Below, piece by piece: positions 53,836 through 61,950 of a stretch of 64,000 nucleotides of DNA. The stretch spans positions 79,759,986 to 79,823,985 of the forward strand of contig CM047426.1 in the NCBI GenBank assembly GCA_026168455.1, given 5' to 3'. The position numbers were made by a program, and so were the translations under genes. The notes below the pieces were generated by a model. It saw only the letters and a list, made by a program, of their open reading frames with translations, made no database searches and had not been told where the DNA came from. This stretch comes from Theocolax elegans (lineage: Eukaryota; Arthropoda; Insecta; Hymenoptera; Cerocephalidae). Positions within the stretch are counted from its first letter, which is position 1. The number at the start of each line of letters is the position of its first letter.

Positions 53836-55137
53836 ATGGCAAAAAGAAAATCAAGTATATATTTGTTAAATATGCAAAATTCTTTTAATAATGAAGAAAC
53901 AACTGAAATCGATAAAAAACGTAATGCTTGGGAGGAGGCTGTTACAGAAGAATTAAAGTTAATAGATGAAAAACAAACAGAAATTGAATTAAATCAAAAT
54001 AAAAATATAGATGTAATTGATAATTATAGAAAAGAATGTAATGAAAATATTAATCTATTGAATCAAAAATTAATAGAACAAAATGAAGTGTTATCTGATA
54101 ATTTAAAAATGGTGAATAATGAAGTTAAAAAATTGAGAATAGAAAATAATGAATTAAAAGTATTAGTTTTAAATGATGATTTATATTTAGAATTAAAAAA
54201 TTATTTTTCAAATAAAATAAAAGAAATGGAATTGGAATATGATAAGAGAATACAAAATCTTGAAAAATCTTTTAAAGAATCAAATGAAAAAGTAATTGAA
54301 TATAATCAAACATTTAATTCTACTGAATCAATGCCTAAAATTAAAATTGATTTACCAAAGTTTTCGGGACAGCCTTATGAACGACCAATGCGTTTTTTAA
54401 TCGATTTAGAAAAATATGTTAATAACTATAATTTAAATTTTAATGAAATATGTGCTAGCATATCACAATCATTAACTGATTCAGCAAAAGAATGGTGGTA
54501 TATACAAGAATCAGAAATAGAAACATTTAATCAATTTATTAAAGTGTTTAAAGATAGATATTGGAATCAAACTTTACAAAGATCGGCAAAAAGAAAGGTA
54601 GAATTTGGTCAATATAATGAATATAATAAATGGTCAAGAGTAGAATATGCTACTTATATATTTGGTTTAATAAAAGAATTAGATATGGATTTTTCTGAAA
54701 CAGAAATAGTAAATAAAATTAGTGAACATTTTGAAAAATCAATACGATATGCAATTTTGGGACAACAAGTAAAAAATAAAAGTCATTTATTTAAAATACT
54801 AGCGGATTTTGACGCAGATAAAATTCGTGAAAAGAAAAATGATAATTCTCAAAAGAAAATTGAACAACCAAGTAGATATAATGAAAATGATAAATATAAA
54901 GAAAAATATAAACAAAAAGAAAATTTTGAAAGATATAATAAACAAAATAGATCTTGGGAAAATAAAAGAAACTCAACCGAGATAAATGCTATTGAAACGG
55001 TTAAACCAATAAAAAAAATAATTAAACCAATATATGAGAAAAAATATGAAAATGATTATAATAATATAGATATACTAGACGTAAGTTTAAAAAATGATTC
55101 AAGCATACAAATCCATAAAACCGATTCGGGAAACTAA
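53836..55137 (+). CDS. Gag of Ty3/Gypsy-like element
   Basis: A 433-residue structural protein. Residues ~25-160 are a long charged coiled coil (KIKEMELEYDKRIQNLEKSF at 127-146). The retrotransposon gag core follows from about 168 (IKIDLPKFSGQPYERPMRFL at 169-188) to about 330 and includes the AKEWW motif at 217-221. The C-terminus is Lys/Asn/Glu-rich and has no CCHC zinc knuckle, so RNA binding probably rests on basic residues. The start is the ATG in AAAATGGC. The stop TAA (55135-55137) directly follows the slippery heptamer GGGAAAC, so a fraction of ribosomes should continue into pol. The known role is to form the particle in the cytoplasm. No internal stop is present. Confidence 0.92.
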   Translation: MAKRKSSIYLLNMQNSFNNEETTEIDKKRNAWEEAVTEELKLIDEKQTEIELNQNKNIDVIDNYRKECNENINLLNQKLIEQNEVLSDNLKMVNNEVKKLRIENNELKVLVLNDDLYLELKNYFSNKIKEMELEYDKRIQNLEKSFKESNEKVIEYNQTFNSTESMPKIKIDLPKFSGQPYERPMRFLIDLEKYVNNYNLNFNEICASISQSLTDSAKEWWYIQESEIETFNQFIKVFKDRYWNQTLQRSAKRKVEFGQYNEYNKWSRVEYATYIFGLIKELDMDFSETEIVNKISEHFEKSIRYAILGQQVKNKSHLFKILADFDADKIREKKNDNSQKKIEQPSRYNENDKYKEKYKQKENFERYNKQNRSWENKRNSTEINAIETVKPIKKIIKPIYEKKYENDYNNIDILDVSLKNDSSIQIHKTDSGN

Positions 55138-55187
55138 AAAGAGTTGTATTTTGTAACTCGGATAAGGAAAAAACACAAAATACAACT
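55128..55187 (+). promoter_or_regulatory. Programmed -1 ribosomal frameshift signal (gag-pol)
   Basis: The heptamer G GGA AAC (55128-55134) sits in the gag frame as X XXY YYZ, directly before the gag TAA. Seven bases later a perfect 13-bp stem starts: 55142-55154 pairs with 55175-55187 (arm AGTTGTATTTTGT), with a 20-nt loop. Shifting back by one base enters the pol frame, which is open from 55119. GGGAAAC is an established slippery site in some retroviral gag-pro junctions. A pseudoknot partner for the loop was not identified. Confidence 0.88.
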
Positions 55188-58100
55188 GAAAAAATTCAAG
55201 AACCTAAAAACATTGAAATAAATACAATATTTCAAGATCCTCGTGAAGATTTAATTTATGATATTGAACCAAATAATGAAAATGTTAAAAATGAAAAAAT
55301 AATTGAGAAATGCCCTGAAATAAATATAAAAATTGAAGGAATAGAAATAAATGCCTTAATAGATACTGGGAGTGAAATAACTTGCATATCAGAAGAATTT
55401 TATAATAAAAATAAAAATCAATTCAAGAATAAACCTACATTACCAATATCAGGAAAAATTATTAAAGGTGCAACGGGTTTAAAATCAACACGAATTAAGC
55501 AACAAGTTTTACTTAAAACAAATATAGGTGGATTAATGGAAAATTTAACATTTATAGTAATACCAAAATTAATAAGACCTTGTATATTAGGTTATGATTC
55601 TCAAAAAATTTTAAAAATGTTAATTGATACGGTTAATAATGAAATTATATACGAAGTTGGGGAAAAGATCGGTAATATAAAATTTAATGAAATACAAATA
55701 AGCTCAAAAGAGTATGAAACTATGTCAATTGAATTTGAGGATGATCTAGAAAATAAAGATTTAGAATTCAATTGGAACAATAAATCGTCTAATTTAGACT
55801 ATGATTATGATATATCCGAAAAGGAAATCAATGATCAAATAAATTCTAGTGTAATTTTAAATAATACACAGAAAAATAAATTAAAAAACTTAATATATAA
55901 ATATAAAACCGTATTCCAAAGAACCCCAGGACAACTTCTAGATTTCAAGTATCAATTAAAATTACGTAATGAAATAACATATTATTCAAAACCATATCCT
56001 ATACCTATAGCATATCGTGAAAGAGTGAAAAAGGAAGTAGAAAAAATGTTAGATTTCGGTATTATTCGACGATCTACAAGCCCATATATAAATCCTTGTG
56101 TAATTGTACCTAAAAAAGACGGATCAATAAGAATATGTTTGGATGCAAGAAAATTAAATAATAAACTCGTAGATGATTATGAATCTCTACCTGGAGTAGA
56201 AGAGATATTTATTCAATGTAAAAATCGGGATTTTATGTCTAATTTTGATTTATCAAATAGTTTTTGGCAAATCGCGCTAACGGAAGAAAGTAAAAAATAT
56301 ACTGCTTTTATTTGCGATAATAAAGTTTATGAATTTAATGTCGTACCATTTGGTATAAAAATAAGTAGTGCAGCACTATTAAGAGGTCTTGATATAGCTA
56401 TACACGATTTAGATTTTATATTATCATTTGTAGATGATATATTTATAATGTCAAAAGATTTTGAAGATCATTTACGACATTTAGATATATTTTTTAATAG
56501 ATTAGAAAAATGTAATTTAAGATTAAATTTTGCGAAATCAAATATAGTTAAACAAGAAATTAAATTTTTAGGTAATATAATAACCAGTAAAGGGATTAAA
56601 TTAAATCCAGACAAAATTAAAACTATAAAAAATTTTAAAGAGCCAAGAAATGTTAAAGAATTACAAAGTTTCTTAGGGTTTCTAAATTATTACACAAAAT
56701 TTGCAAAAAATTATTCAAAAGAAACTATTCCACTTCTCAAACTACTAAAAAAGGATATAAGATATGATTGGAAGGAAGAGCAACAAAAAGCTTTCGATAA
56801 AATAAAAGAATTATTTGACGATAAGATAATATTAAATTTCGTAAATCCGAAAAAACCGTATATATTAACTACGGATGCAAGTGATTACGCGATTGCCGGA
56901 ATTTTATCACAATTAGATGAAGAAGGTGAAGAACGAATAGTAACATATATTAGTCGTACATTAAAAGGTAGTGAAGTAAATTATTTTACAACAGAAAAAG
57001 AAATGTTAGCAATAGTCTGGGCATTACATAAATTGGATACGTATTTAAGGGGCGCGTCTAAGATTATAGTTAGAACAGATCATGAAGCTTTATCATTCTT
57101 GCAAAATTGTAAATTTACAAATTCACGTTTAAGAAGATGGAATTTATCAATTCAAGATTTAAATATAATACCAGAATATTTACCTGGACATAAAAATAAA
57201 GCAGCTGATTATTTAAGTCGGTTAAATATAAATGAATCAAACGATTTAAAAGATACAGAAATAATAATTGCAACTATAATAAAAAAATCTATAGATAAAG
57301 AATTAATTGATAGTTTTAAAAATTTGAAAAAATTACAAAGATCGGATGAATATATTAATAAAATAATAAATGAAATAGAATCAAAAAATTCTAAAAAATA
57401 TGTTATATCAAATGAATATGTTTGTAAAATATCACGAAATAATTTGAAAATTATAATTCCAGAAAAAATAATGAAAAGATTTATAATTTTATTACATGAA
57501 TTTTATGGTCATGTAGGACCAAGAAAAATATATAAAATGGTTTTAGAATTTTTTTATGTTCCAAAATTAAGAAAAAAAATTAGTGAATACATAAAACCGT
57601 GTGATATATGTCAAAAAAGTAAATATTCTACGATTAAGTATCACTCTAAATTTCAACCAATTCTTGTTGAAAATCCTGGTGAGATATTATCGATTGATTT
57701 TTACGGACCTTTACCTACTTCTATAGGGGGGGTAAAATATATTTTATCAACGATAGATGTATTTAGTAAATATGTTGCATTATATCCGTTGAAAAAAGCA
57801 AATACGTTATCCGTAATTAGAAAAATAGATCAATATATTGAAAAATTTATGAAACCTAAGGCTATTTTATCAGATCATGGTACTCAATTTACAAGTAATA
57901 AATGGATAGATTATTTAACAAAAAATGATATAAAACCTATGTTTTCTTCAATAAGACATCCTCAAAGTAATATTATTGAAAGGGTTCATCGTGAAATAGG
58001 GAGAATTTACCGTACTATTTTGAAAAAACACACTGGATGGGCAAAAGAAATAGATTATGTACAAAAAATAATAAATGAAACAATACATGAGACAACTGGT

Positions 58101-58418
58101 TATACACCGATAGAATTATTTTTAAATAAGAAGCCAATTCGTGTATGGGATAAATATATAAACTTACAAAATAATGAATTAACATATGAAGAAAAACTAA
58201 ATAATGCAAGAAAACATATGTATAATTTTTTAATTAATAGAGCAAAGAATAAGAATAAAAATAAAAAACATTATGAATTCAAAATAAATGATCATGTATT
58301 AATTAAAGCATTAAATATATCAGAAAATGAAAATAAAATTACTGCAAAATTTATGCCTGTTGCGCAAGGTCCGTATATTATAGCGAAAAAAACTAGGATA
58401 TTGATACATATTTATTAG
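55134..58418 (+). CDS. Pol of Ty3/Gypsy-like element: protease, RT, RNase H, integrase (C-terminus broken)
   Basis: Pol is read by -1 frameshift from gag; the frame is open from 55119. The aspartic protease has DTGS at 55362-55373. Counting from the Met at 55536: RT ~145-400 with catalytic FVDD at 298-301 (F for the usual Y); RNase H ~440-565 with TTDAS at 445, E487, D515 and D558; integrase with an HHCC zinc finger (H654, H659, C689, C692) and a D721, D780, E815 triad, the last two 35 apart. The frame ends early at TAG 58416. The expected C-terminal tail is visible in another frame from about 58403 to 58489, with a TGA inside it at 58439, so at least one frame disruption follows the A7 run at 58386-58392. 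The catalytic core is intact. The tail usually binds DNA, so full activity is doubtful. Confidence 0.93.
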   Translation, partial: LKRVVFCNSDKEKTQNTTEKIQEPKNIEINTIFQDPREDLIYDIEPNNENVKNEKIIEKCPEINIKIEGIEINALIDTGSEITCISEEFYNKNKNQFKNKPTLPISGKIIKGATGLKSTRIKQQVLLKTNIGGLMENLTFIVIPKLIRPCILGYDSQKILKMLIDTVNNEIIYEVGEKIGNIKFNEIQISSKEYETMSIEFEDDLENKDLEFNWNNKSSNLDYDYDISEKEINDQINSSVILNNTQKNKLKNLIYKYKTVFQRTPGQLLDFKYQLKLRNEITYYSKPYPIPIAYRERVKKEVEKMLDFGIIRRSTSPYINPCVIVPKKDGSIRICLDARKLNNKLVDDYESLPGVEEIFIQCKNRDFMSNFDLSNSFWQIALTEESKKYTAFICDNKVYEFNVVPFGIKISSAALLRGLDIAIHDLDFILSFVDDIFIMSKDFEDHLRHLDIFFNRLEKCNLRLNFAKSNIVKQEIKFLGNIITSKGIKLNPDKIKTIKNFKEPRNVKELQSFLGFLNYYTKFAKNYSKETIPLLKLLKKDIRYDWKEEQQKAFDKIKELFDDKIILNFVNPKKPYILTTDASDYAIAGILSQLDEEGEERIVTYISRTLKGSEVNYFTTEKEMLAIVWALHKLDTYLRGASKIIVRTDHEALSFLQNCKFTNSRLRRWNLSIQDLNIIPEYLPGHKNKAADYLSRLNINESNDLKDTEIIIATIIKKSIDKELIDSFKNLKKLQRSDEYINKIINEIESKNSKKYVISNEYVCKISRNNLKIIIPEKIMKRFIILLHEFYGHVGPRKIYKMVLEFFYVPKLRKKISEYIKPCDICQKSKYSTIKYHSKFQPILVENPGEILSIDFYGPLPTSIGGVKYILSTIDVFSKYVALYPLKKANTLSVIRKIDQYIEKFMKPKAILSDHGTQFTSNKWIDYLTKNDIKPMFSSIRHPQSNIIERVHREIGRIYRTILKKHTGWAKEIDYVQKIINETIHETTGYTPIELFLNKKPIRVWDKYINLQNNELTYEEKLNNARKHMYNFLINRAKNKNKNKKHYEFKINDHVLIKALNISENENKITAKFMPVAQGPYIIAKKTRILIHIY

Positions 58419-58540
58419 TAGATCCCATAACAAAAAATTGAAAGAGGAAATTTCATGTATCAAATATGAAAATATATTATAGAGATTAATTTTTTTGTAA
58501 AGTTAACAATATTTTTGTGGATAAAGAAAAAGAAAAAAAA

Positions 58541-58677
58541 AATTTTTTATAATAAAATAGAATTAAATTGAAACATTTTTATATAAATATAGGATTTTAA
58601 AATATATAATTTTTTTATAAATAAAATAGAATTAAATTTGAAACATTTTTATATAATATAGGATTTTAAAATATATA
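58541..58677 (+). repeat. Tandem repeat, two copies of ~68 bp
   Basis: Two adjacent copies (58541-58607 and 58608-58677) of an AT-rich unit contain AGAATTAAAT and ATAGGATTTTAAAATATAT. They differ by a few one- to two-base indels. They lie in the untranslated stretch between pol and the small 3' ORFs. Confidence 0.75.
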
Positions 58678-58863
58678 TTCCAAGAAAAATTAATATATAT
58701 ATATAACCATTATTATAAGTTAAATCAAAACTAAATAACGAAGATTTCTGGAAATTGGGTATCAAAACAAATAATTTCTAAGAATATTGTTCAAAAGAGA
58801 AAGGTGCAAAGTTTTGCAAAACAAGTATAAATAAGACTCAAAACTTAAGTTTAACTAGTAATC

Positions 58864-59220
58864 ATGGATAAATCGACACAGATACAAAATTTCGGTACAT
58901 GTTGTACCCAAGTACAAACTGGCGAAAAGGCCATTCATTTTCCACCCCGATTACACTGGGTAGGAAAAAAGACGGCCAGCGAGGAAGGTTTTCACCGAGA
59001 AGATGAGGGGTCATTTTACCGTCCAGGGGTATACACCCAAACTTTAAAGGTACAAAAGAATAACAAATGGACACAGACGAAACCTAAGGACAGGACGGAC
59101 CCTAAATTAAAAACTATCACAGCTCGTCTTCCGGTGAGAACAACTCGTTCCACCAAACCAGCGGTGGAGGAATATGTGCCGGAACCCTTAGGTATATATA
59201 TATATATACATATAGATTGA
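58864..59220 (+). CDS. 3' accessory ORF 1 of retroelement, copy A, unknown function
   Basis: This 118-residue ORF starts MDKSTQIQNFGTCCTQVQTG. It is basic and rich in Thr, Lys and Pro, with no transmembrane segment or signal peptide, so it is not an envelope protein. I recognise no domain. Its base composition is clearly more GC-rich than the surrounding AT-rich pol, which suggests coding constraint or a separate origin. The C-terminal YIYIHID comes from a TA repeat, and the last recognisable part is EEYVPEPLG. It lies 446 bp after the pol stop and is followed at 59237 by a second small ORF. The duplicated copy at 59907 is the same except at the TA repeat. Confidence 0.6.
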   Translation: MDKSTQIQNFGTCCTQVQTGEKAIHFPPRLHWVGKKTASEEGFHREDEGSFYRPGVYTQTLKVQKNNKWTQTKPKDRTDPKLKTITARLPVRTTRSTKPAVEEYVPEPLGIYIYIHID

Positions 59221-59236
59221 GATAGAGGTCTAATAA

Positions 59237-59410
59237 ATGATGTCTATCAAATTATCTAATAAAAGAAAAAATATTTTTTTAGCAAAAAAGAGGAAAGGAG
59301 AATGGACGCCACTCCAAGAGAAATTTAACAAATTAATAAATGAGGCAGAAAGAGAAATAAACAAAAAGAAAAAAGAAATAGAATTTATAAAAAAAAATAT
59401 ACAAAAATAA
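59237..59410 (+). CDS. 3' accessory ORF 2, copy A: 57-residue basic peptide
   Basis: The small ORF starts MMSIKLSNKRKN and continues with KKRKGEWTPLQEKFNKL, then a Lys/Glu-rich helix-like tail. It begins 17 nt after the stop of ORF 1, in another frame. The end of ORF 1 is a TA repeat prone to length change, so the two may be parts of one longer reading frame in other copies. The KKRKGEW segment is a possible nuclear-localisation or nucleic-acid-binding signal. No family is recognised. Confidence 0.4.
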   Translation: MMSIKLSNKRKNIFLAKKRKGEWTPLQEKFNKLINEAEREINKKKKEIEFIKKNIQK

Positions 59411-59645
59411 ATAAAACTAAATTGAAAACAAAGAAAAAAAAAAAAAATGTTATTATTCAGTAGAAATAGAAACTACCTATAAGAAATTATGTATGATTAA
59501 GACAGCTGTCTATTGTATGATAACTGTCAAATGATCAACATAATATTTATAAATTGTGTGAAGTAATAAAAATATAAAATAAAATAATAATGCTTATAAT
59601 ATATTAAATAATATTAAAATTTAGTTAAATTTAAATATTATTTAA

Positions 59646-59652
59646 GGGGGGG
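59646..59652 (+). promoter_or_regulatory. Internal polypurine tract, copy A
   Basis: A G7 run preceded by AA and followed by TAA and then the LTR start TGTGACG. It is the duplicate of the tract at 60684-60690. In principle it could prime plus-strand synthesis from a second site. Confidence 0.7.
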
Positions 59653-59655
59653 TAA

Positions 59656-59823
59656 TGTGACGTATACAACTACATATAATTATATTATTTCATAAATACG
59701 TAAATTTATATAAGAGGATATAGGTCATCAAAATAGATTTCTTAGAAAGATCAATGAACTATATATAAATGTAAATATCCACAAGAATATTGTCAGCTGA
59801 AATTGACTAACATGTAAATTCTT
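59656..59823 (+). repeat. Partial internal LTR (first 168 bp)
   Basis: Matches LTR positions 1-168 (51619-51786 and 60694-60861) by eye. It then switches at AGAAT to copy B of the interior. It is a U3 fragment inside the element, created by the tandem duplication. Confidence 0.92.
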
Positions 59824-59906
59824 AGAATATTGTTCAAAAGAGAAAGGTGCAAAGTTTTGCAAAACAAGTATAAATAAGACTCAAAACTTAAGTTTAACTA
59901 GTAATC

Positions 59907-60266
59907 ATGGATAAATCGACACAGATACAAAATTTCGGTACATGTTGTACCCAAGTACAAACTGGCGAAAAGGCCATTCATTTTCCACCCCGATTACACT
60001 GGGTAGGAAAAAAGACGGCCAGCGAGGAAGGTTTTCACCGAGAAGATGAGGGGTCATTTTACCGTCCAGGGGTATACACCCAAACTTTAAAGGTACAAAA
60101 GAATAACAAATGGACACAGACGAAACCTAAGGACAGGACGGACCCTAAATTAAAAACTATCACAGCTCGTCTTCCGGTGAGAACAACTCGTTCCACCAAA
60201 CCAGCGGTGGAGGAATATGTGCCGGAACCCTTAGGTATATATATATATACATATAGATTGAGATAG
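59907..60266 (+). CDS. 3' accessory ORF 1 of retroelement, copy B
   Basis: A 119-residue duplicate of the ORF at 58864. The two proteins match up to the TA repeat. There this copy has one TA fewer, which changes the last residues from YIYIHID to YIYTYRLR. That the differences sit only in the repeat shows either that the duplication is very recent or that the copies were homogenised. Function is unknown; see copy A. Confidence 0.6.
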   Translation: MDKSTQIQNFGTCCTQVQTGEKAIHFPPRLHWVGKKTASEEGFHREDEGSFYRPGVYTQTLKVQKNNKWTQTKPKDRTDPKLKTITARLPVRTTRSTKPAVEEYVPEPLGIYIYTYRLR

Positions 60267-60277
60267 AGGTCTAATAA

Positions 60278-60454
60278 ATGATGTCTATCAAATTATCTAA
60301 TAAAAGAAAAAATATTTTTTTAGCAAAAAAGAGGAAAGGAGAATGGACGCCACTCCAAGAGAAATTTAACAAATTAATAAATGAGGCAGAAAGAGAAATA
60401 AACAAAAAGAAAAAAGAAATAGAATTTATAAAAAAAATATACAAAAATAAATAA
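60278..60454 (+). CDS. 3' accessory ORF 2, copy B: 58-residue basic peptide
   Basis: Duplicate of the ORF at 59237. One A fewer in an A run near the end changes the last few residues and moves the stop, making it one codon longer. Function is unknown. Confidence 0.4.
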   Translation: MMSIKLSNKRKNIFLAKKRKGEWTPLQEKFNKLINEAEREINKKKKEIEFIKKIYKNK

Positions 60455-60683
60455 AACTAAATTGAAAACAAAGAAAAAAAAAAAATGTTATTATTCAGTA
60501 GAAATAGAAACTACCTATAAGAAATTATGTATGATTAAGACAGCTGTCTATTGTATGATAACTGTCAAATGATCAACATAATATTTATAAATTGTGTGAA
60601 GTAATAAAAATATAAAATAAAATAATAATGCTTATAATATATTAAATAATATTAAAATTTAGTTAAATTTAAATATTATTTAA

Positions 60684-60690
60684 GGGGGGG
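60684..60690 (+). promoter_or_regulatory. Polypurine tract of Ty3/Gypsy-like element
   Basis: A G7 run preceded by AA, then TAA, then the 3' LTR. The 3-nt gap between tract and LTR mirrors the 3-nt gap between the 5' LTR and the primer site. This fits removal of three bases from each cDNA end before integration. Confidence 0.8.
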
Positions 60691-60693
60691 TAA

Positions 60694-61946
60694 TGTGACG
60701 TATACAACTACATATAATTATATTATTTCATAAATACGTAAATTTATATAAGAGGATATAGGTCATCAAAATAGATTTCTTAGAAAGATCAATGAACTAT
60801 ATATAAATGTAAATATCCACAAGAATATTGTCAGCTGAAATTGACTAACATGTAAATTCTTAGAATTATAGCGTGTCACGATTTAAAGCGCAAATTTAGA
60901 AATAATAAAAATGCAATTGCAGTTATATTAAAAATAAATATTTTATAATTAAATGAATAATTAATTGTAAATAGAATATTATTATACAATAAAATAAATA
61001 CAAATATTCAATTTAAAATGTATAAAAAAGAATTTAATTTTTAATTTTACGGCAAAACAGAAATTAATTACAAAAATTATATGTTTATGCAAAATCAGTA
61101 TGCGAAGATATTTGTACATTTAAAAATAATAAAAATTATAATATATTTAATTTTGTAATTGTGTAAAAGACAAAGTGAAATTTATAAGTAGAATAAAAAA
61201 CGATTGTAAGTTTAAAAAATGAATTTAAGATTATTTTTAAATGTAGAAATAATTGAGGTTATAGAATTAATAAAAAAAATTATAAAATAAAAGTAATTAC
61301 AAAAATGCATAGGATATGAAAATAAATATGCAATTATTTCTTGTAAATAATTAGAATTTTAGATAATATTACATGTATATAGAAACAAGAAAGAAAATAT
61401 GATAAAAAATCAAAATACGAAATTAATGTAAAATATGACGAAAAATGTTTAAAAAGGATTTGTACTAATGAGGTAAAGATAGTATATAAAGGACGGAAAT
61501 TTATATACAATATTCATTGATTGATAAGCCTTCGTAGCATTTACATTAGATTTCATAGTTTTATTAGTACAAGTCCTTTTATTATAAGGATTTGTAATGA
61601 AATTAAATAAATAAATATTGTAAATATCTATATATAAAATTTATAGTTATTCATTAAGTATTATTAAATCACACACTACCATTTCTATGGCCCAATGCGC
61701 GGTGATAGAAATGTGTATAATACATACAAAATATATATAATTAATATACTCAAATACACACTCCAGTTATAATAGCCAATGTGTGCTAATATAATGTGTC
61801 TCAATTTACACATAAAACCCGGATTAATAAGTCTGCAACAAGATTTAGATGCAAAGATGGTTTCGCACCTAACTTACATCTAATCTAATAACAAGCAGCA
61901 AAATCTATAGTAACGGTAAAACCCAAAGAAAGGTTGGCACGTCACA
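60694..61946 (+). repeat. 3' LTR of Ty3/Gypsy-like element
   Basis: A 1253-bp copy of 51619-52871 with no difference found by eye, followed by the ATAC target duplication. Confidence 0.95.
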
Positions 61947-61950
61947 ATAC
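61947..61950 (+). repeat. Target-site duplication ATAC (right)
   Basis: Identical to 51615-51618. It closes the insertion. Confidence 0.85.

Larger units (their letters stand above)
58781..59823 (+). repeat. Duplicated 3' segment, copy A (1043 bp)
   Basis: Copy A holds the two small ORFs, the polypurine tract (59646-59652) and the first 168 bp of an LTR (59656-59823). It then runs directly into copy B at 59824. Both edges carry the 5-bp string AGAAT (58781-58785 and 59824-59828; also LTR position 169-173), a microhomology at the junction. Copies A and B differ, by eye, only in simple-repeat lengths: TA 8 against 7, A9 against A8, and A14 against A12. Confidence 0.9.
59824..60693 (+). repeat. 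Duplicated 3' segment, copy B
   Basis: Repeats 58781-59655 and is 5 bp shorter through three simple-repeat length changes. It leads into the full 3' LTR at 60694. Confidence 0.92.
51619..61946 (+). mobile_element. Ty3/Gypsy-like LTR retrotransposon with accessory ORFs and duplicated 3' end
   Basis: This 10,328-bp element has 1253-bp LTRs (51619-52871, 60694-61946) that look identical by eye and ATAC target duplications. A tRNA-Lys-like primer site lies 3 nt after the 5' LTR. The order is coiled-coil ORF, gag, -1 frameshift signal, pol with protease-RT-RNase H-integrase, two small ORFs, G-rich polypurine tract, LTR. Integrase after RNase H is the Ty3/Gypsy order, which excludes Copia. The last ~1 kb of the interior, plus the first 168 bp of an LTR, is duplicated in tandem. 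No envelope gene is seen. Insertion is recent, but the pol 3' end is broken, so this copy may be unable to move alone. Confidence 0.95.

Noticed and set aside
58419..60693. Possible envelope gene after pol
   Set aside because: No ORF with a signal peptide, transmembrane segment or Cys-rich ectodomain; only two short basic or polar ORFs, duplicated.
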